Origin: Bacillota bacterium
GTDB lineage: Bacteria > Bacillota > Clostridia > Oscillospirales > Oscillospiraceae
NCBI GenBank assembly: GCA_023386265.1
Contig: JAEWKA010000004.1
Location: 248,001 to 312,000 of the forward strand
Length of the DNA stretch: 64,000 nt
Direction: 5' to 3'
Positions 23,828 through 32,629 of this stretch are shown here, piece after piece. The translations under genes were made by a program, and so were the position numbers. Each line of letters opens with the position of its first letter. Position 1 is the stretch's first letter. Below the pieces are notes generated by a model. That model made no database searches, was not told the origin of the DNA, and saw only the letters and a program-made list of their open reading frames with translations.

Positions 23828-26122
23828 ATGAGTAAAAGCGTTGGACAGAGCAAGATTCGCGTTGACGCATACGAAAAAGCAACAGGAAGAGCAAAATATA
23901 CAGATGACCTGTGCGACAGCAGCGCGCTGATTGCAAAGATATGTCACTCAACTATCGCACATGGTTTTGTGAAATCCATCGACGTTACGCAGGCTGAGCA
24001 AATTCCCGGCGTTGTGAAAGTTATCACTTGTTTTCAGGTTCCGGACTACCCGTTTCCAACAGCCGGACATCCCTGGTCTACCGATCCTCATCATCAGGAC
24101 ATAGCCGACCGTCTGCTGCTAAACCAACACGTTCGTTATTACGGCGATGAAATTGCTGTAGTTATCGGCGAAAACGAAGTCGCAGCGACGCAGGGCGTCC
24201 GTGCCCTGAAAGTCGAATACGAGGAGCTTCCCTTTGTTTTGGACGCGCAGGACGCAATGAACGAAGGAGCTCCGCAGATTCAGGAAATGTTTCCGAACAA
24301 TATTCTGGCACATACTAATATCAGAAAAGGAAATTACGAAGAGGCGATCAAGGAGCCGGGGCTTATCAAGGTCGAAGGCTGGTATGACACGCCGACAGTT
24401 CAGCATTGCCATATCGAAAATCACCTCTGCTTCGCCTATGAGGAGGCAGGAAAAGTAGTTGTCGTTTCCTCTACCCAGATTCCGCACATTGTTCGCCGCG
24501 TCTGCGGTCAGGCTTTGGGGCTGCCCTGGGGCAAGGTTCGTATTGTAAAGCCCTATATCGGCGGCGGCTTCGGAAACAAGCAGGATGCTCTGTATGAGCC
24601 CCTGTGCGCATATCTGACAACACAGGTTGGCGGCAGACTGGTTAAGCTTGAATGCTCCCGTGAGGAGACCTTTGTCAGTAACCGCGTTCGTCACGCAATT
24701 CGCAGCCACATTATCAGCTGGGTTCGTCCCGACGGCAGCTTTGCCGCTAGGAAGCTTGAGGCCTATTCCAATCAGGGAGGATACGCTTCCCACGGACATG
24801 GAATTGTCGCAAAAGGAATGGGCGCGTTTCCGCAGCTTTATCCCTGCGACAATGTTGAGTGCGACGCATATACCGTATATACTAACCGTCCGTCCGCCGG
24901 AGCAATGCGTGGTTATGGTATACCTCAGGCAATGTTCGCTGGAGAATCGCATATTGAAGACGTAGCAAAAACTCTGGGTATGGATTCACTTACATTCCGC
25001 CGCAAGAACATGATGCCCGTTGGATATGTTGACGGCTTCTCTAAAAATGAAAACTATTACGATTCCTTTAATCAGTGCCTTGATAAGGGCATGAAATATA
25101 TTGATTATGAGCGCAAACTCAAGGAGTATCAGAACCAGACAGGTCCTGTTCGCCGCGGCGTAGGCGTTGCAATTTTCTGGTATAATACAGCTGTTTGGCC
25201 GATCTCGCTCGAGTCTTCTTCCTGCCGCATGGTTCTCAACCAAGATGGCAGTCTGCAGTTCCAGACCGGAGAAACTGAAATCGGACAGGGCTGCGACACC
25301 GCCTATTCTCAGATGGTCGCGGATGCTGTCGGTATTCATTTTGAAGATGTTCATGTAGTTTCAAATCAGGACACAGATATAACTCCCTTTGGAACAGGGG
25401 CTTACGCCTCAAGACAAACCTACGTCGGCGGTTTTTCAATCATGCAGACCGCTTTGGCTCTGCGTGAGAAGATACTTAAGGCCGCGCATGAATTGACCAG
25501 AATGCCAATTTCAAATATTGATCTAGTAGACGGAAAAATCATTCGCAAGGAAGATGGCCGCGTTTTGATGACTTTGGGTGAGCTTTCGACAGAAATTCTT
25601 TACAGCTTGTCCATCAGCCAGCATATCACCGCTGAAACGACGGCTCAGATTAAATCAAACGCATATTCCTTCGGCTGCTCCTTTGCCGAGGTGGAAGTTG
25701 ATGTTCCTATGTGTACGGTGAAGCTCGTCAATCTCGTCAACGTCCATGACTGCGGTACCCTAATCAATCCCGCTCTTGCAGAGGCACAGGTTCATGGAGG
25801 CATGAGCATGGCCATCGGCTACGGTCTTTCCGAGCAGCTTTTGTTCGATGAAAAGACAGGAAAGCCCCTGAACGATAACCTTTTGGACTATAAGCTTTCA
25901 ACCTTCATGGATCACCCTCATCTCGAAGCTCAGTTTGTTGAAAACGCCGAGCCTACCAGTCCTTTCGGAACAAAATCTCTCGGCGAGCCGCCAACCTGTT
26001 CCGGCGCTCCGGCAATCCGTAATGCTATTCTTCAGGCTACCGGGGTATCCGTTAATCAGGCACCGATGACGCCGCACATCCTTTTTGAAAAATTCAAAGA
26101 GTCCGGCTTAATAAGCGAATAG
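23828..26122 (+). CDS. xdhA: Xanthine dehydrogenase molybdenum-binding subunit
   Basis: This 764-residue subunit of a three-part molybdenum hydroxylase has the hammerhead segment ATGRAKYTDDL near residue 20, the molybdopterin motifs YIGGGFGNKQD, SAGAMRGYG and GETEIGQGCDTAYSQ, and the catalytic region TKSLGEPPTCSGAPAI with the conserved glutamate. AAAGGAGGT lies upstream. The next two genes supply the FAD and iron-sulfur subunits with overlaps, so this is a complete enzyme distinct from the single-chain one before it. Substrate is probably xanthine or hypoxanthine, but other heteroaromatics cannot be excluded. Confidence 0.93.
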   Translation: MSKSVGQSKIRVDAYEKATGRAKYTDDLCDSSALIAKICHSTIAHGFVKSIDVTQAEQIPGVVKVITCFQVPDYPFPTAGHPWSTDPHHQDIADRLLLNQHVRYYGDEIAVVIGENEVAATQGVRALKVEYEELPFVLDAQDAMNEGAPQIQEMFPNNILAHTNIRKGNYEEAIKEPGLIKVEGWYDTPTVQHCHIENHLCFAYEEAGKVVVVSSTQIPHIVRRVCGQALGLPWGKVRIVKPYIGGGFGNKQDALYEPLCAYLTTQVGGRLVKLECSREETFVSNRVRHAIRSHIISWVRPDGSFAARKLEAYSNQGGYASHGHGIVAKGMGAFPQLYPCDNVECDAYTVYTNRPSAGAMRGYGIPQAMFAGESHIEDVAKTLGMDSLTFRRKNMMPVGYVDGFSKNENYYDSFNQCLDKGMKYIDYERKLKEYQNQTGPVRRGVGVAIFWYNTAVWPISLESSSCRMVLNQDGSLQFQTGETEIGQGCDTAYSQMVADAVGIHFEDVHVVSNQDTDITPFGTGAYASRQTYVGGFSIMQTALALREKILKAAHELTRMPISNIDLVDGKIIRKEDGRVLMTLGELSTEILYSLSISQHITAETTAQIKSNAYSFGCSFAEVEVDVPMCTVKLVNLVNVHDCGTLINPALAEAQVHGGMSMAIGYGLSEQLLFDEKTGKPLNDNLLDYKLSTFMDHPHLEAQFVENAEPTSPFGTKSLGEPPTCSGAPAIRNAILQATGVSVNQAPMTPHILFEKFKESGLISE

Positions 26123-26137
26123 GGGAGGTAAAACTAA

Positions 26138-27019
26138 ATGTATGACATGAAAGCACTATATGAGGCTCAAAGCGTTCAGCACGCGGTCGAGCTTCGTCTT
26201 GCTCACCCCGAGGCACAAATTATTGCCGGCGGCTCGGACGTACTTGTCCAGATGCGCGAGGGCAAGCGCGCCGGAAAAGAGCTCATCAGCATATACGGTC
26301 TGGACGAAATTCGAGGCGTTTCCCTCGATGATGAGCAGAATATCCGTATCGGCTCGCTGACAAGCTTCTCCCATATTACAAGAGACCCAATTATTCAAAA
26401 GTATATAAACGTACTGGGTCAAGCTGTTGATCAGGTTGGCGGTCCGCAAATTCGCAATATCGGAACGATTGGCGGCAATACCTGCAACGGCGTTACCTCT
26501 GCTGATTCGGCTTCGACTCTCCATGCTTGGGAGGCCATTATCGAGCTGACAGGTCCGGAAGGCATCCGCAGGATTCCGATTCGTGATTTCTATATCAAGG
26601 CCGGTCAGGTAGATATTAAGGCTGGGGAGATTCAAACGGCAATTCTTATTCCCAAAGCCAGCTATGAAAACACCTTCGGCAACTATATCAAATATTCCAT
26701 GCGTAATGCGATGGATATCGCGACCTTGGGAACCTCCGTCAATGTCAGACTTTCTGCCGATAAAAAAACAGTTGAGCGTGCCCGCATTGCTTTCGGAGTT
26801 GCCGGACCTGTTCCTATGCGCGCTCCTCATGCAGAGGAAAAAGCGTTAGGTCAGCCGATATCCGAAGAGCTTGCTGAAATATTTTCAAAAGCAGTTCTAG
26901 AAGATATCAATCCCCGCGACAGTTGGCGCGCCTCCAAGGCGTTCCGTTCGCACATTGCTGTGGAAAGCGCAAAACGCGCATTCCTTGAATCCGTTAAACT
27001 GGCAGGAGGTGTTTTATAA
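26138..27019 (+). CDS. xdhB: Xanthine dehydrogenase FAD-binding subunit
   Basis: The 293-residue flavin subunit shows the FAD pyrophosphate loop IIAGGSDVLVQMREGKR and the second flavin motif TIGGNTCNGVTSADSAS. The C-terminal CO-dehydrogenase flavoprotein-type domain follows from about residue 180. AGGGGAGG precedes the ATG. The stop codon overlaps the xdhC start by one base. It would pass electrons from the clusters to NAD or another carrier. Confidence 0.93.
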   Translation: MYDMKALYEAQSVQHAVELRLAHPEAQIIAGGSDVLVQMREGKRAGKELISIYGLDEIRGVSLDDEQNIRIGSLTSFSHITRDPIIQKYINVLGQAVDQVGGPQIRNIGTIGGNTCNGVTSADSASTLHAWEAIIELTGPEGIRRIPIRDFYIKAGQVDIKAGEIQTAILIPKASYENTFGNYIKYSMRNAMDIATLGTSVNVRLSADKKTVERARIAFGVAGPVPMRAPHAEEKALGQPISEELAEIFSKAVLEDINPRDSWRASKAFRSHIAVESAKRAFLESVKLAGGVL

Positions 27020-27528
27020 TGGCTGAAAAACACGAAATGCAATATAAAGTCGTTCACTGCAACTTAAACGGCAAGGATGTTGAGAAAACTATTGATGTAA
27101 GAGCGTCTCTGACTGATATGCTCCGCAACGATTACCGCCTGACCTCCGTAAAAAAAGGCTGCGAAGTTGGTGAATGCGGTGCCTGCACCGTCCTCATCGA
27201 CGGCGAGACTTTTAACTCCTGCATTTATCTTGCGGTCTGGGCCGAAGGAAAACACATCATCACTCTTGACGGACTGATTGGACCCGACGGCGAGCTGTCC
27301 GAAGTTCCGCAGGCTTTTGTGGACGAGTCCGCTATTCAGTGCGGTTTCTGCTCTCCGGGTTTCATGCTGACCGCTTATGAGATTTTGGAAGCCGGCAAGG
27401 AATACACGGATGACGAACTGAGAAAACTGCTTTCGGGTCATCTATGCCGCTGCACCGGATATGAAAATATCTTGCGCGCAGTCAAGAAGGCGATGTATAA
27501 TAGACTCGGTAAGAAAATGCCGAGATAA
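27019..27528 (+). CDS. xdhC: Xanthine dehydrogenase iron-sulfur subunit
   Basis: The 169-residue subunit holds two 2Fe-2S clusters. The plant-ferredoxin-like cluster is bound by CEVGECGACTVLIDG and a later cysteine in FNSCIYLA; the second by CGFCSPGFML and HLCRCTGY. It begins at the ATG overlapping the xdhB stop, with GGAGG inside xdhB. It carries electrons from the molybdenum centre to FAD. Confidence 0.94.
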   Translation: MAEKHEMQYKVVHCNLNGKDVEKTIDVRASLTDMLRNDYRLTSVKKGCEVGECGACTVLIDGETFNSCIYLAVWAEGKHIITLDGLIGPDGELSEVPQAFVDESAIQCGFCSPGFMLTAYEILEAGKEYTDDELRKLLSGHLCRCTGYENILRAVKKAMYNRLGKKMPR

Positions 27529-27555
27529 GGGTTCGGAAAGTCGGGGATGTAATAA

Positions 27556-27795
27556 ATGGCAGTCAACAGGGAACTTAAAGCAGTCATCACGTTTTCGACG
27601 ACGACCTTCGCGCTGGAGGCTGAGCGGCTGTGTAGAAAAGGAATGCTTCCCGGACGCCTCATTCCCACACCGGCGATAATCTCTGCTGGCTGCGGTATGG
27701 CATGGTGCACTTCGCCTGAGAATACCGAAGACATTATTAAAATGCTTCAAAACGAAAACATCCCGTTCGAGGGAATAACAGAGCTAATGATATAA
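27556..27795 (+). CDS. DUF3343 small protein (putative sulfur/selenium carrier-like)
   Basis: This 79-residue protein has the DUF3343 layout: FSTTTFALEAERLCRKG, LIPTPAIISAGCGMAWC, then a short alpha-beta tail. The central GCGMAWC carries two cysteines where the family usually has a conserved cysteine-glycine pair. DUF3343 proteins are annotated as possible sulfur or selenium carriers from their gene context with SelD and class V aminotransferases; no biochemical role is established. It is the last gene of the xdh operon, before a terminator. A second, different DUF3343 is encoded at 35772. Confidence 0.85.
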   Translation: MAVNRELKAVITFSTTTFALEAERLCRKGMLPGRLIPTPAIISAGCGMAWCTSPENTEDIIKMLQNENIPFEGITELMI

Positions 27796-27803
27796 AATTA
27801 CAA

Positions 27804-27840
27804 ACGGCTTGGAGTGGAAATTTTTCAAGCCGTTCGTTTT
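27804..27840 (+). terminator. Terminator after the molybdenum hydroxylase operon
   Basis: ACGGCTTG (27804-27811) and CAAGCCGT (27826-27833) form a stem extended by AA/TT and followed by a T run. It separates the xdh transcript from the ModE-like gene. Confidence 0.8.
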
Positions 27841-27888
27841 AAAACCCGCTATTCTCGCAATAGGATAGCGATAAGGGAGGAAAAGCGT

Positions 27889-28308
27889 TTGGATGAAAAA
27901 CTGAGTTTCAGACTTGCCGTTAGGCTTTTCAAGGGAGAAAAGGCTTTCGGTCCCGGTATAGCGACGCTTTTGCAAACCGTTGAGAAGACAGGCTCACTCC
28001 AAAAAGCGGCTGAAGCCATGGGCATGGCCTACAGCAAGGCTTGGAAGATGATTAAGGAAATAGAGAAGCTTTGGGGCTTTCCTCTCACATACCGCGATAT
28101 TGGCGGTAAAAACGGAGGCGGCTCGATCTTGACTCCGGAGGGCAGATTTCTTCTTGAGCGCTATGAGCGCTTCACGGAGGAAGTCCAGGAGAAATGCTCT
28201 GAATTATTCAGCAAATATTATTCCGAAGATTTTTATAAGGAATTGAAAATAGAATGTACCGAAGACTTGAAGGAGGAAACTGATGGAAGAACCGATTGTG
28301 TTCTGTAA
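27889..28308 (+). CDS. ModE-like winged-helix DNA-binding protein without molybdate domain
   Basis: The protein matches the ModE N-terminal DNA-binding domain: KAFGPGIATLLQTVEKTGSL, then QKAAEAMGMAYSKAWKMI and GGKNGGGSILTPEG. I start it at a TTG at 27889, because AGGGAGG lies 8 bases before it and the family aligns from there; this gives 139 residues. The longer reading from 27814 begins inside a terminator hairpin. It lacks the two MOP/TOBE molybdate-binding domains of Escherichia coli ModE, so it may sense nothing itself or need a partner. Its end overlaps selD by 26 bases; it probably regulates this operon. Confidence 0.83.
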   Translation: MDEKLSFRLAVRLFKGEKAFGPGIATLLQTVEKTGSLQKAAEAMGMAYSKAWKMIKEIEKLWGFPLTYRDIGGKNGGGSILTPEGRFLLERYERFTEEVQEKCSELFSKYYSEDFYKELKIECTEDLKEETDGRTDCVL

Positions 28309-29305
28309 AGGCGGAGGCTGTACCGCGAAACTTGGTCCGGGCGCGCTCAACAGCGTTTTGAAAAAGCTTCCGAAACCAAATGATCCGAACCTTCTAATTG
28401 GCTTCGAGAGCTCTGATGACGCGGCTGTATATAAGCTTACTGATGAACTTGCAATAGTACAGACGCTTGACTTTTTCCCGCCGATGGTCGACGACCCACA
28501 TATTTTTGGGCAAATCGCGGCGGCAAACGCGCTGAGCGATATTTATGCAATGGGTGCGGATTTCAAGACTGCCCTTAACATTGTTTGCTTTCCTGACGCA
28601 ATGGATTTGAATATTTTGGGGCAGATTTTGCTCGGTGGAAGCGAGAAGGTGAAAGAAGCCGGAGGCGTTCTTGTCGGCGGTCATTCGATAGCCGATCAGG
28701 ATGTAAAGTACGGGCTTTCAGTCACGGGGACTATTCATCCGGACAAGGTTTTTGCAAACAATGCCTGTCATATAGGTGATGCGCTTATTCTGACAAAGCC
28801 TTTGGGTGTGGGAATAGTCTGCACTGCTGCAAGACTCAAAGCGGCGTCCGAGACGGCTTTATCCGAGGCTATACGCTCCATGACGACGCTCAACAAATAT
28901 GCGTCTGAAATAGCTCGGAAATACAAAACGCACGCCTGTACAGACGTAACAGGTTTCGGGTTTTTAGTGCACCTGAGCGAAATGCTTGGAGACAACTTCT
29001 CTGCGAGAATCGAGAAAGACAGTGTTCCATTTATCCCTGAGAGCGCAGCTTATGCGGATGAATTCTACATCACCGCCGCGGGTCAGCGGAACCGAAACCA
29101 TGTCGGAAGCAAGGTTGAGATTTCCGCCTGTTCCTTTGCAATGCAGGAAATTTTGTTTGACCCGCAGACCTCCGGCGGGCTTTTGATATGCATCGATCCG
29201 GCTGATGCGGAATCTGCTCTCTCCGAAATGAAAGCTCTGGGTCTTGCCTGCGCAATTGTTGGTGAGGTCACTACGATGCTTGAAAAAACCGTTTATGTTG
29301 AATAG
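28283..29305 (+). CDS. selD: Selenide, water dikinase SelD
   Basis: SelD makes selenophosphate from selenide and ATP. The 340-residue protein has an N-terminal CKGGGCTAKLGPG loop. The first catalytic cysteine and the lysine are kept, but the second cysteine of the classical GCGCK motif is alanine. Further motifs are SSDDAAVY, LDFFPPMVDDP, DIYAMGA, VLVGGHSIAD and TDVTGFGFLVHL. AGGAGG is 6 bases before the ATG. No selA, selB, selC or selU is visible, which fits an orphan SelD serving selenium-dependent molybdenum hydroxylases. Confidence 0.94.
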   Translation: MEEPIVFCKGGGCTAKLGPGALNSVLKKLPKPNDPNLLIGFESSDDAAVYKLTDELAIVQTLDFFPPMVDDPHIFGQIAAANALSDIYAMGADFKTALNIVCFPDAMDLNILGQILLGGSEKVKEAGGVLVGGHSIADQDVKYGLSVTGTIHPDKVFANNACHIGDALILTKPLGVGIVCTAARLKAASETALSEAIRSMTTLNKYASEIARKYKTHACTDVTGFGFLVHLSEMLGDNFSARIEKDSVPFIPESAAYADEFYITAAGQRNRNHVGSKVEISACSFAMQEILFDPQTSGGLLICIDPADAESALSEMKALGLACAIVGEVTTMLEKTVYVE

Positions 29306-29316
29306 GAGGATTTGAA

Positions 29317-29922
29317 ATGAAGATAGACGCAAGAGGAAAACAGTGTCCTCTGCCGGTCATCGAGACAAAGGACGCGCTAAAATTAGCCGCACCCGGCGAG
29401 GAAATTGAGGTTACAGTTGACAACGAAATCGCAGCGCAGAATTTGCGTAAGCTTGCGGAGCAAAAAAGCCTGAGTTATAAATCCGAAAAAATTGGAGACA
29501 GAGAATATCTCGTTAAAATTTCAGCATCCGATTCCCCTGTTCCCGAAGCCATAGAAGAAGACGCGCCGAATCTTTGCTGTCTTGGACAGGGAACTGTCGT
29601 TGTCATTTCCTCCGAAATAATGGGAAGCGGAGATGATACGCTTGGAAAGCTCCTAATGAAAGGCTTTGTCTTTGCCCTTTCAAAGCAGGAGAACCCGCCG
29701 GCAACCATACTGTTATATAACGGCGGAGCAAAGCTTTCCTGCAAAGGCTCTGAATCGCTTGAGGATTTAAAGAGTCTTGAGTCTCGCGGAGCAACGATAC
29801 TTACCTGCGGAACCTGCTTGAATTTCTACGGTTTGAGCGAAAAGCTAGCCGTGGGGACGGTCACCAATATGTATGATATTGCGGACAGGCTCGCTCGGGC
29901 CGCGCTTATAATCCGTCCATGA
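29317..29922 (+). CDS. yedF: Selenium metabolism protein YedF (TusA-like plus DsrE-like)
   Basis: The 201-residue protein joins two sulfur-relay folds. Residues 1-75 are TusA/SirA-like with the active-site cysteine in KQCPLPVIETKDAL. The C-terminal half is DsrE-like, with KQENPPATILLYNGG and the cysteine pair in ILTCGTCLNFYGL. YedF is genetically tied to SelD and molybdenum hydroxylase maturation and may carry selenium as a persulfide-like adduct; this is inference. It has AGGAGG and lies 11 bases after selD. Confidence 0.92.
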   Translation: MKIDARGKQCPLPVIETKDALKLAAPGEEIEVTVDNEIAAQNLRKLAEQKSLSYKSEKIGDREYLVKISASDSPVPEAIEEDAPNLCCLGQGTVVVISSEIMGSGDDTLGKLLMKGFVFALSKQENPPATILLYNGGAKLSCKGSESLEDLKSLESRGATILTCGTCLNFYGLSEKLAVGTVTNMYDIADRLARAALIIRP

Positions 29923-29936
29923 TGGAAGTGTTTATT

Positions 29937-30752
29937 ATGGAAAAATTGATTATTGTTCGGGGCGGCGGAGATATTGCAACGGGAACGATATACACGCTGC
30001 GCCGCTGTGGCTTCCCCGTGCTCGTTCTCGAAACGAAATGCCCCACGGCAATTCGACGCCACGTTTCATTTTCGGAGGCGGTATATGACGGCGCAAGCCT
30101 TGTCGAGGATATGACCTGTATTTTGGCGGATTCATATGAGCGCGCGGTTGAAATAATTACTGCCGGACACGTCGCAATGATGGTCGACGAGGAGTGCAGG
30201 ATTCTTGACAAAGCCCGGCCTTGGGCGCTGGTCGACGCTATTCTTGCAAAGAAGAATCTCGGCACAAACCGCGACATGGCACCGAAAACAATAGCCCTCG
30301 GACCGGGTTTTACTGCGGGCAGTGATGCTGATCTCGTAATTGAAACCATGCGTGGACACGATCTGGGGCGTATTATCGAGAACGGCGCTGCTTTGCCAAA
30401 TACAGGCGCGCCCGGGGATGTTTTAGGCATCACGGGCGACAGGGTAATTCACGCTGCTCACGACGGCGTGCTTCTTAACACTGTGCAAATCGGCGAAATT
30501 GTTGAAAAAGGGCAGACTCTTGCGGTTATCCGTAACGATGAGGGAGAATTTCCTGTAACGGCAACGATTCCGGGAGTCTTACGGGGCCTTATCAGATCGG
30601 GCTTTGATGTTAAAAAAGGGCTCAAAATCGCGGATATCGATCCAAGACTCTCAGAGCGGGAAAACTGCTTCACGATTTCGGACAAGGCAAGGTGCATTGC
30701 GGGTTCAGTTCTCGCCGGGCTGCTTTATCTCGAGAGAAGGGACGGCAAATGA
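29937..30752 (+). CDS. yqeB: Selenium-dependent molybdenum hydroxylase maturation protein YqeB
   Basis: YqeB is one of the marker proteins of the labile-selenium molybdenum hydroxylase system. The N-terminus has a Rossmann-like loop IIVRGGGDIATGTIYTL. The C-terminal 90 residues, IHAAHDGVLLNTV to ADIDPR, look like a lipoyl/biotinyl barrel-sandwich fold without an attachment lysine motif I can identify. I prefer the ATG at 29937 because homologues begin there; an ATG at 29919 overlaps the yedF stop and would add six residues. The reaction is unknown. Confidence 0.88.
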   Translation: MEKLIIVRGGGDIATGTIYTLRRCGFPVLVLETKCPTAIRRHVSFSEAVYDGASLVEDMTCILADSYERAVEIITAGHVAMMVDEECRILDKARPWALVDAILAKKNLGTNRDMAPKTIALGPGFTAGSDADLVIETMRGHDLGRIIENGAALPNTGAPGDVLGITGDRVIHAAHDGVLLNTVQIGEIVEKGQTLAVIRNDEGEFPVTATIPGVLRGLIRSGFDVKKGLKIADIDPRLSERENCFTISDKARCIAGSVLAGLLYLERRDGK

Positions 30753-31888
30753 TATATTTTGACAGCGCGGCAACAAGCTATCAAAGACCCAAGGAAGTCG
30801 GACGCGCAGTGGCTAACGCTATTAACACGATGGGAAACGGCTACCGCGGAACGCATGGTGCATCGCTTAATACCGCGAGGATGATTCATGAAACGCGGGA
30901 GCTCATATCCGAAATGTTCAATGCAGGCGGCGCGGACAGGGTAGCTTTTACTCAAAACGCGACAGCGGGCCTTAATATGGCGATAAAGGGCGTGCTGGAA
31001 TCGGGTGACCACGCGATTACAAGCGTTCTCGATCACAACAGCGTACTGCGCCCTCTGTACGAAATGGATGAGCGCGGAGTCGAACTTTCTATAACCGGCT
31101 GCGATAAAAACGGTTGTCTTTTATACGATGAGCTTGAAGCAACGGTCAAAAGAAACACAAAAGCCGTTATAGTCACCCATGCTTCAAATCTGACAGGAAA
31201 CCTTACGGATATTCGGCGAATCGGAAGATTTTGCAGAGAGCGCGGAATACTTTTTCTTGTCGATGCTTCCCAAACTGCTGGAATAATTCCAATCGACATG
31301 GAAGCGGATTATATCGATATTTTGTGCTTTTCCGGACACAAGGGACTGATGGGGCCGCAGGGTACTGGAGTGATATGCGTGCGAAAGGGCGTTGAAATCA
31401 GGCCCTTGCTGACCGGCGGAAGTGGGTTTAAAACCTTCAGCAAAACACACCCCGATGAAATGCCGTCTCATCTTGAGGCAGGAACGCTGAATGGTCATGG
31501 AATTGCGGGGCTTAACGCTTCGCTTAAGTATATAAATAAAGTCGGAATAGACAGCATAAGGAAAAAAGAACAGAAACTCATGAAGGAGTTTTACCTAAAG
31601 CTGAAGGAACTCTCCTCGATAAAAATCTATGGCGACTTTTCGAGCTTCGACCGTGCGCCGATTGTAGCTTTCAATATTGGGAGCATTGATTCTGGTGAAA
31701 TCTGCTCAAGGCTTGAAGCAGATTACGGAATACAAGTCCGTGGCGGAGGGCACTGCGCTCCGCTGATGCACAAGGCTTTGGGAACAGCGCACCAGGGCGC
31801 AGTGCGCTTCAGCTTCTCACATTACAACACTATGGCGGAAGTCAAAACCGCCCTTAGTGCGCTAACGGAGCTTGTATGCGAATTTTAG
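30749..31888 (+). CDS. Class V aminotransferase, cysteine desulfurase-like
   Basis: This PLP protein of 379 residues belongs to the NifS/SufS superfamily branch found beside selD and yqeB. The PLP lysine is in CFSGHKGLMGPQGTG and the mobile cysteine loop is RGGGHCAPLMHKALGT. The start MIYFDSAATS overlaps the yqeB stop; a longer reading from 30692 lies inside yqeB. It could act as a selenocysteine lyase or cysteine desulfurase supplying selenium or sulfur to SelD, YedF or the cofactor. Its end overlaps yqeC by 13 bases. Confidence 0.9.
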   Translation: MIYFDSAATSYQRPKEVGRAVANAINTMGNGYRGTHGASLNTARMIHETRELISEMFNAGGADRVAFTQNATAGLNMAIKGVLESGDHAITSVLDHNSVLRPLYEMDERGVELSITGCDKNGCLLYDELEATVKRNTKAVIVTHASNLTGNLTDIRRIGRFCRERGILFLVDASQTAGIIPIDMEADYIDILCFSGHKGLMGPQGTGVICVRKGVEIRPLLTGGSGFKTFSKTHPDEMPSHLEAGTLNGHGIAGLNASLKYINKVGIDSIRKKEQKLMKEFYLKLKELSSIKIYGDFSSFDRAPIVAFNIGSIDSGEICSRLEADYGIQVRGGGHCAPLMHKALGTAHQGAVRFSFSHYNTMAEVKTALSALTELVCEF

Positions 31889-32616
31889 TAAAAAACGGAA
31901 CATGGGCGCAGGCGGCAAGCTTCAGTGAAGCATTGGCGTCTCGGATTATGGTGTCAACGAAAATTGCGGTTGTCGGTTCCGGTGGCAAGACCTCGATTAT
32001 CATGCATCTTGCAGAGGAACAAAAAGCGCTGGGAAAAAAAGTACTGGTGCTGACGACAACACATATGTATACTCCCGAGCAATACGGCATCTTTTCCGGG
32101 CTTGCTGCCGACGTTAAAAATGCACTCCGAACAAACGGTATTGCGATTGTTGGGAAAGAAACGGACGGTGGAAAGATAACGTGGCCGGGAGACGAGCTTT
32201 ACAGTGAAATCAAGCGAATGGCTGATATTATTCTTATTGAGGCCGACGGCTCGAAGAGACTTCCGCTCAAGTTACCGAATGAGAGCGAGCCGGTGATTCT
32301 GCCTGAAACAGATATCATATTAGCCGTATCCGGACTTAGCGCAATCGGAAGGCAAGGGAATGAAGCCTGCCATCGGTGGAGCCTTGCAAGGGCGACGCTC
32401 GATATTTCGGATGAAAATGAAATTCTACGTCCCGAACATCTGAGCCTATTTATGAAGGAAGCGTACTTAAATCCAATGCAAAAAGAGTTTCCGTCCGCGT
32501 TTATAATCCCAATATTCAATCAGGCAGACGATGAAGCGCTTTCGGAGATCGGCAAAAAAATAATAGATGAGCTCAAACCCGAAGTGGGAATCGTCTCATC
32601 TATGCTGCCGCTTTAA
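31876..32616 (+). CDS. yqeC: Selenium-dependent hydroxylase accessory protein YqeC
   Basis: This 246-residue P-loop protein has VVGSGGKTSIIMHLAEE near residue 33, a second region LVLTTTHMY and IILIEADGSKRLPLKLP. These are the recognised YqeC features. It is found only with selenium-dependent molybdenum hydroxylase genes and probably uses nucleotide hydrolysis to help load selenium or cofactor; mechanism unknown. The start overlaps the aminotransferase end, indicating coupling, and mocA follows after 13 bases. Confidence 0.92.
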   Translation: MRILVKNGTWAQAASFSEALASRIMVSTKIAVVGSGGKTSIIMHLAEEQKALGKKVLVLTTTHMYTPEQYGIFSGLAADVKNALRTNGIAIVGKETDGGKITWPGDELYSEIKRMADIILIEADGSKRLPLKLPNESEPVILPETDIILAVSGLSAIGRQGNEACHRWSLARATLDISDENEILRPEHLSLFMKEAYLNPMQKEFPSAFIIPIFNQADDEALSEIGKKIIDELKPEVGIVSSMLPL

Positions 32617-32629
32617 GGAGAATCTAAAT

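Noticed and set aside
24119..24952. 277-residue antisense frame inside xdhA
   Set aside because: The plus strand encodes conserved molybdenum hydroxylase motifs throughout; the antisense product has no family features.
21236..26122. Selenocysteine (in-frame TGA) in the molybdenum hydroxylases
   Set aside because: Both frames are uninterrupted and contain all motifs; selenium in this enzyme type is a cofactor ligand, not an encoded residue.
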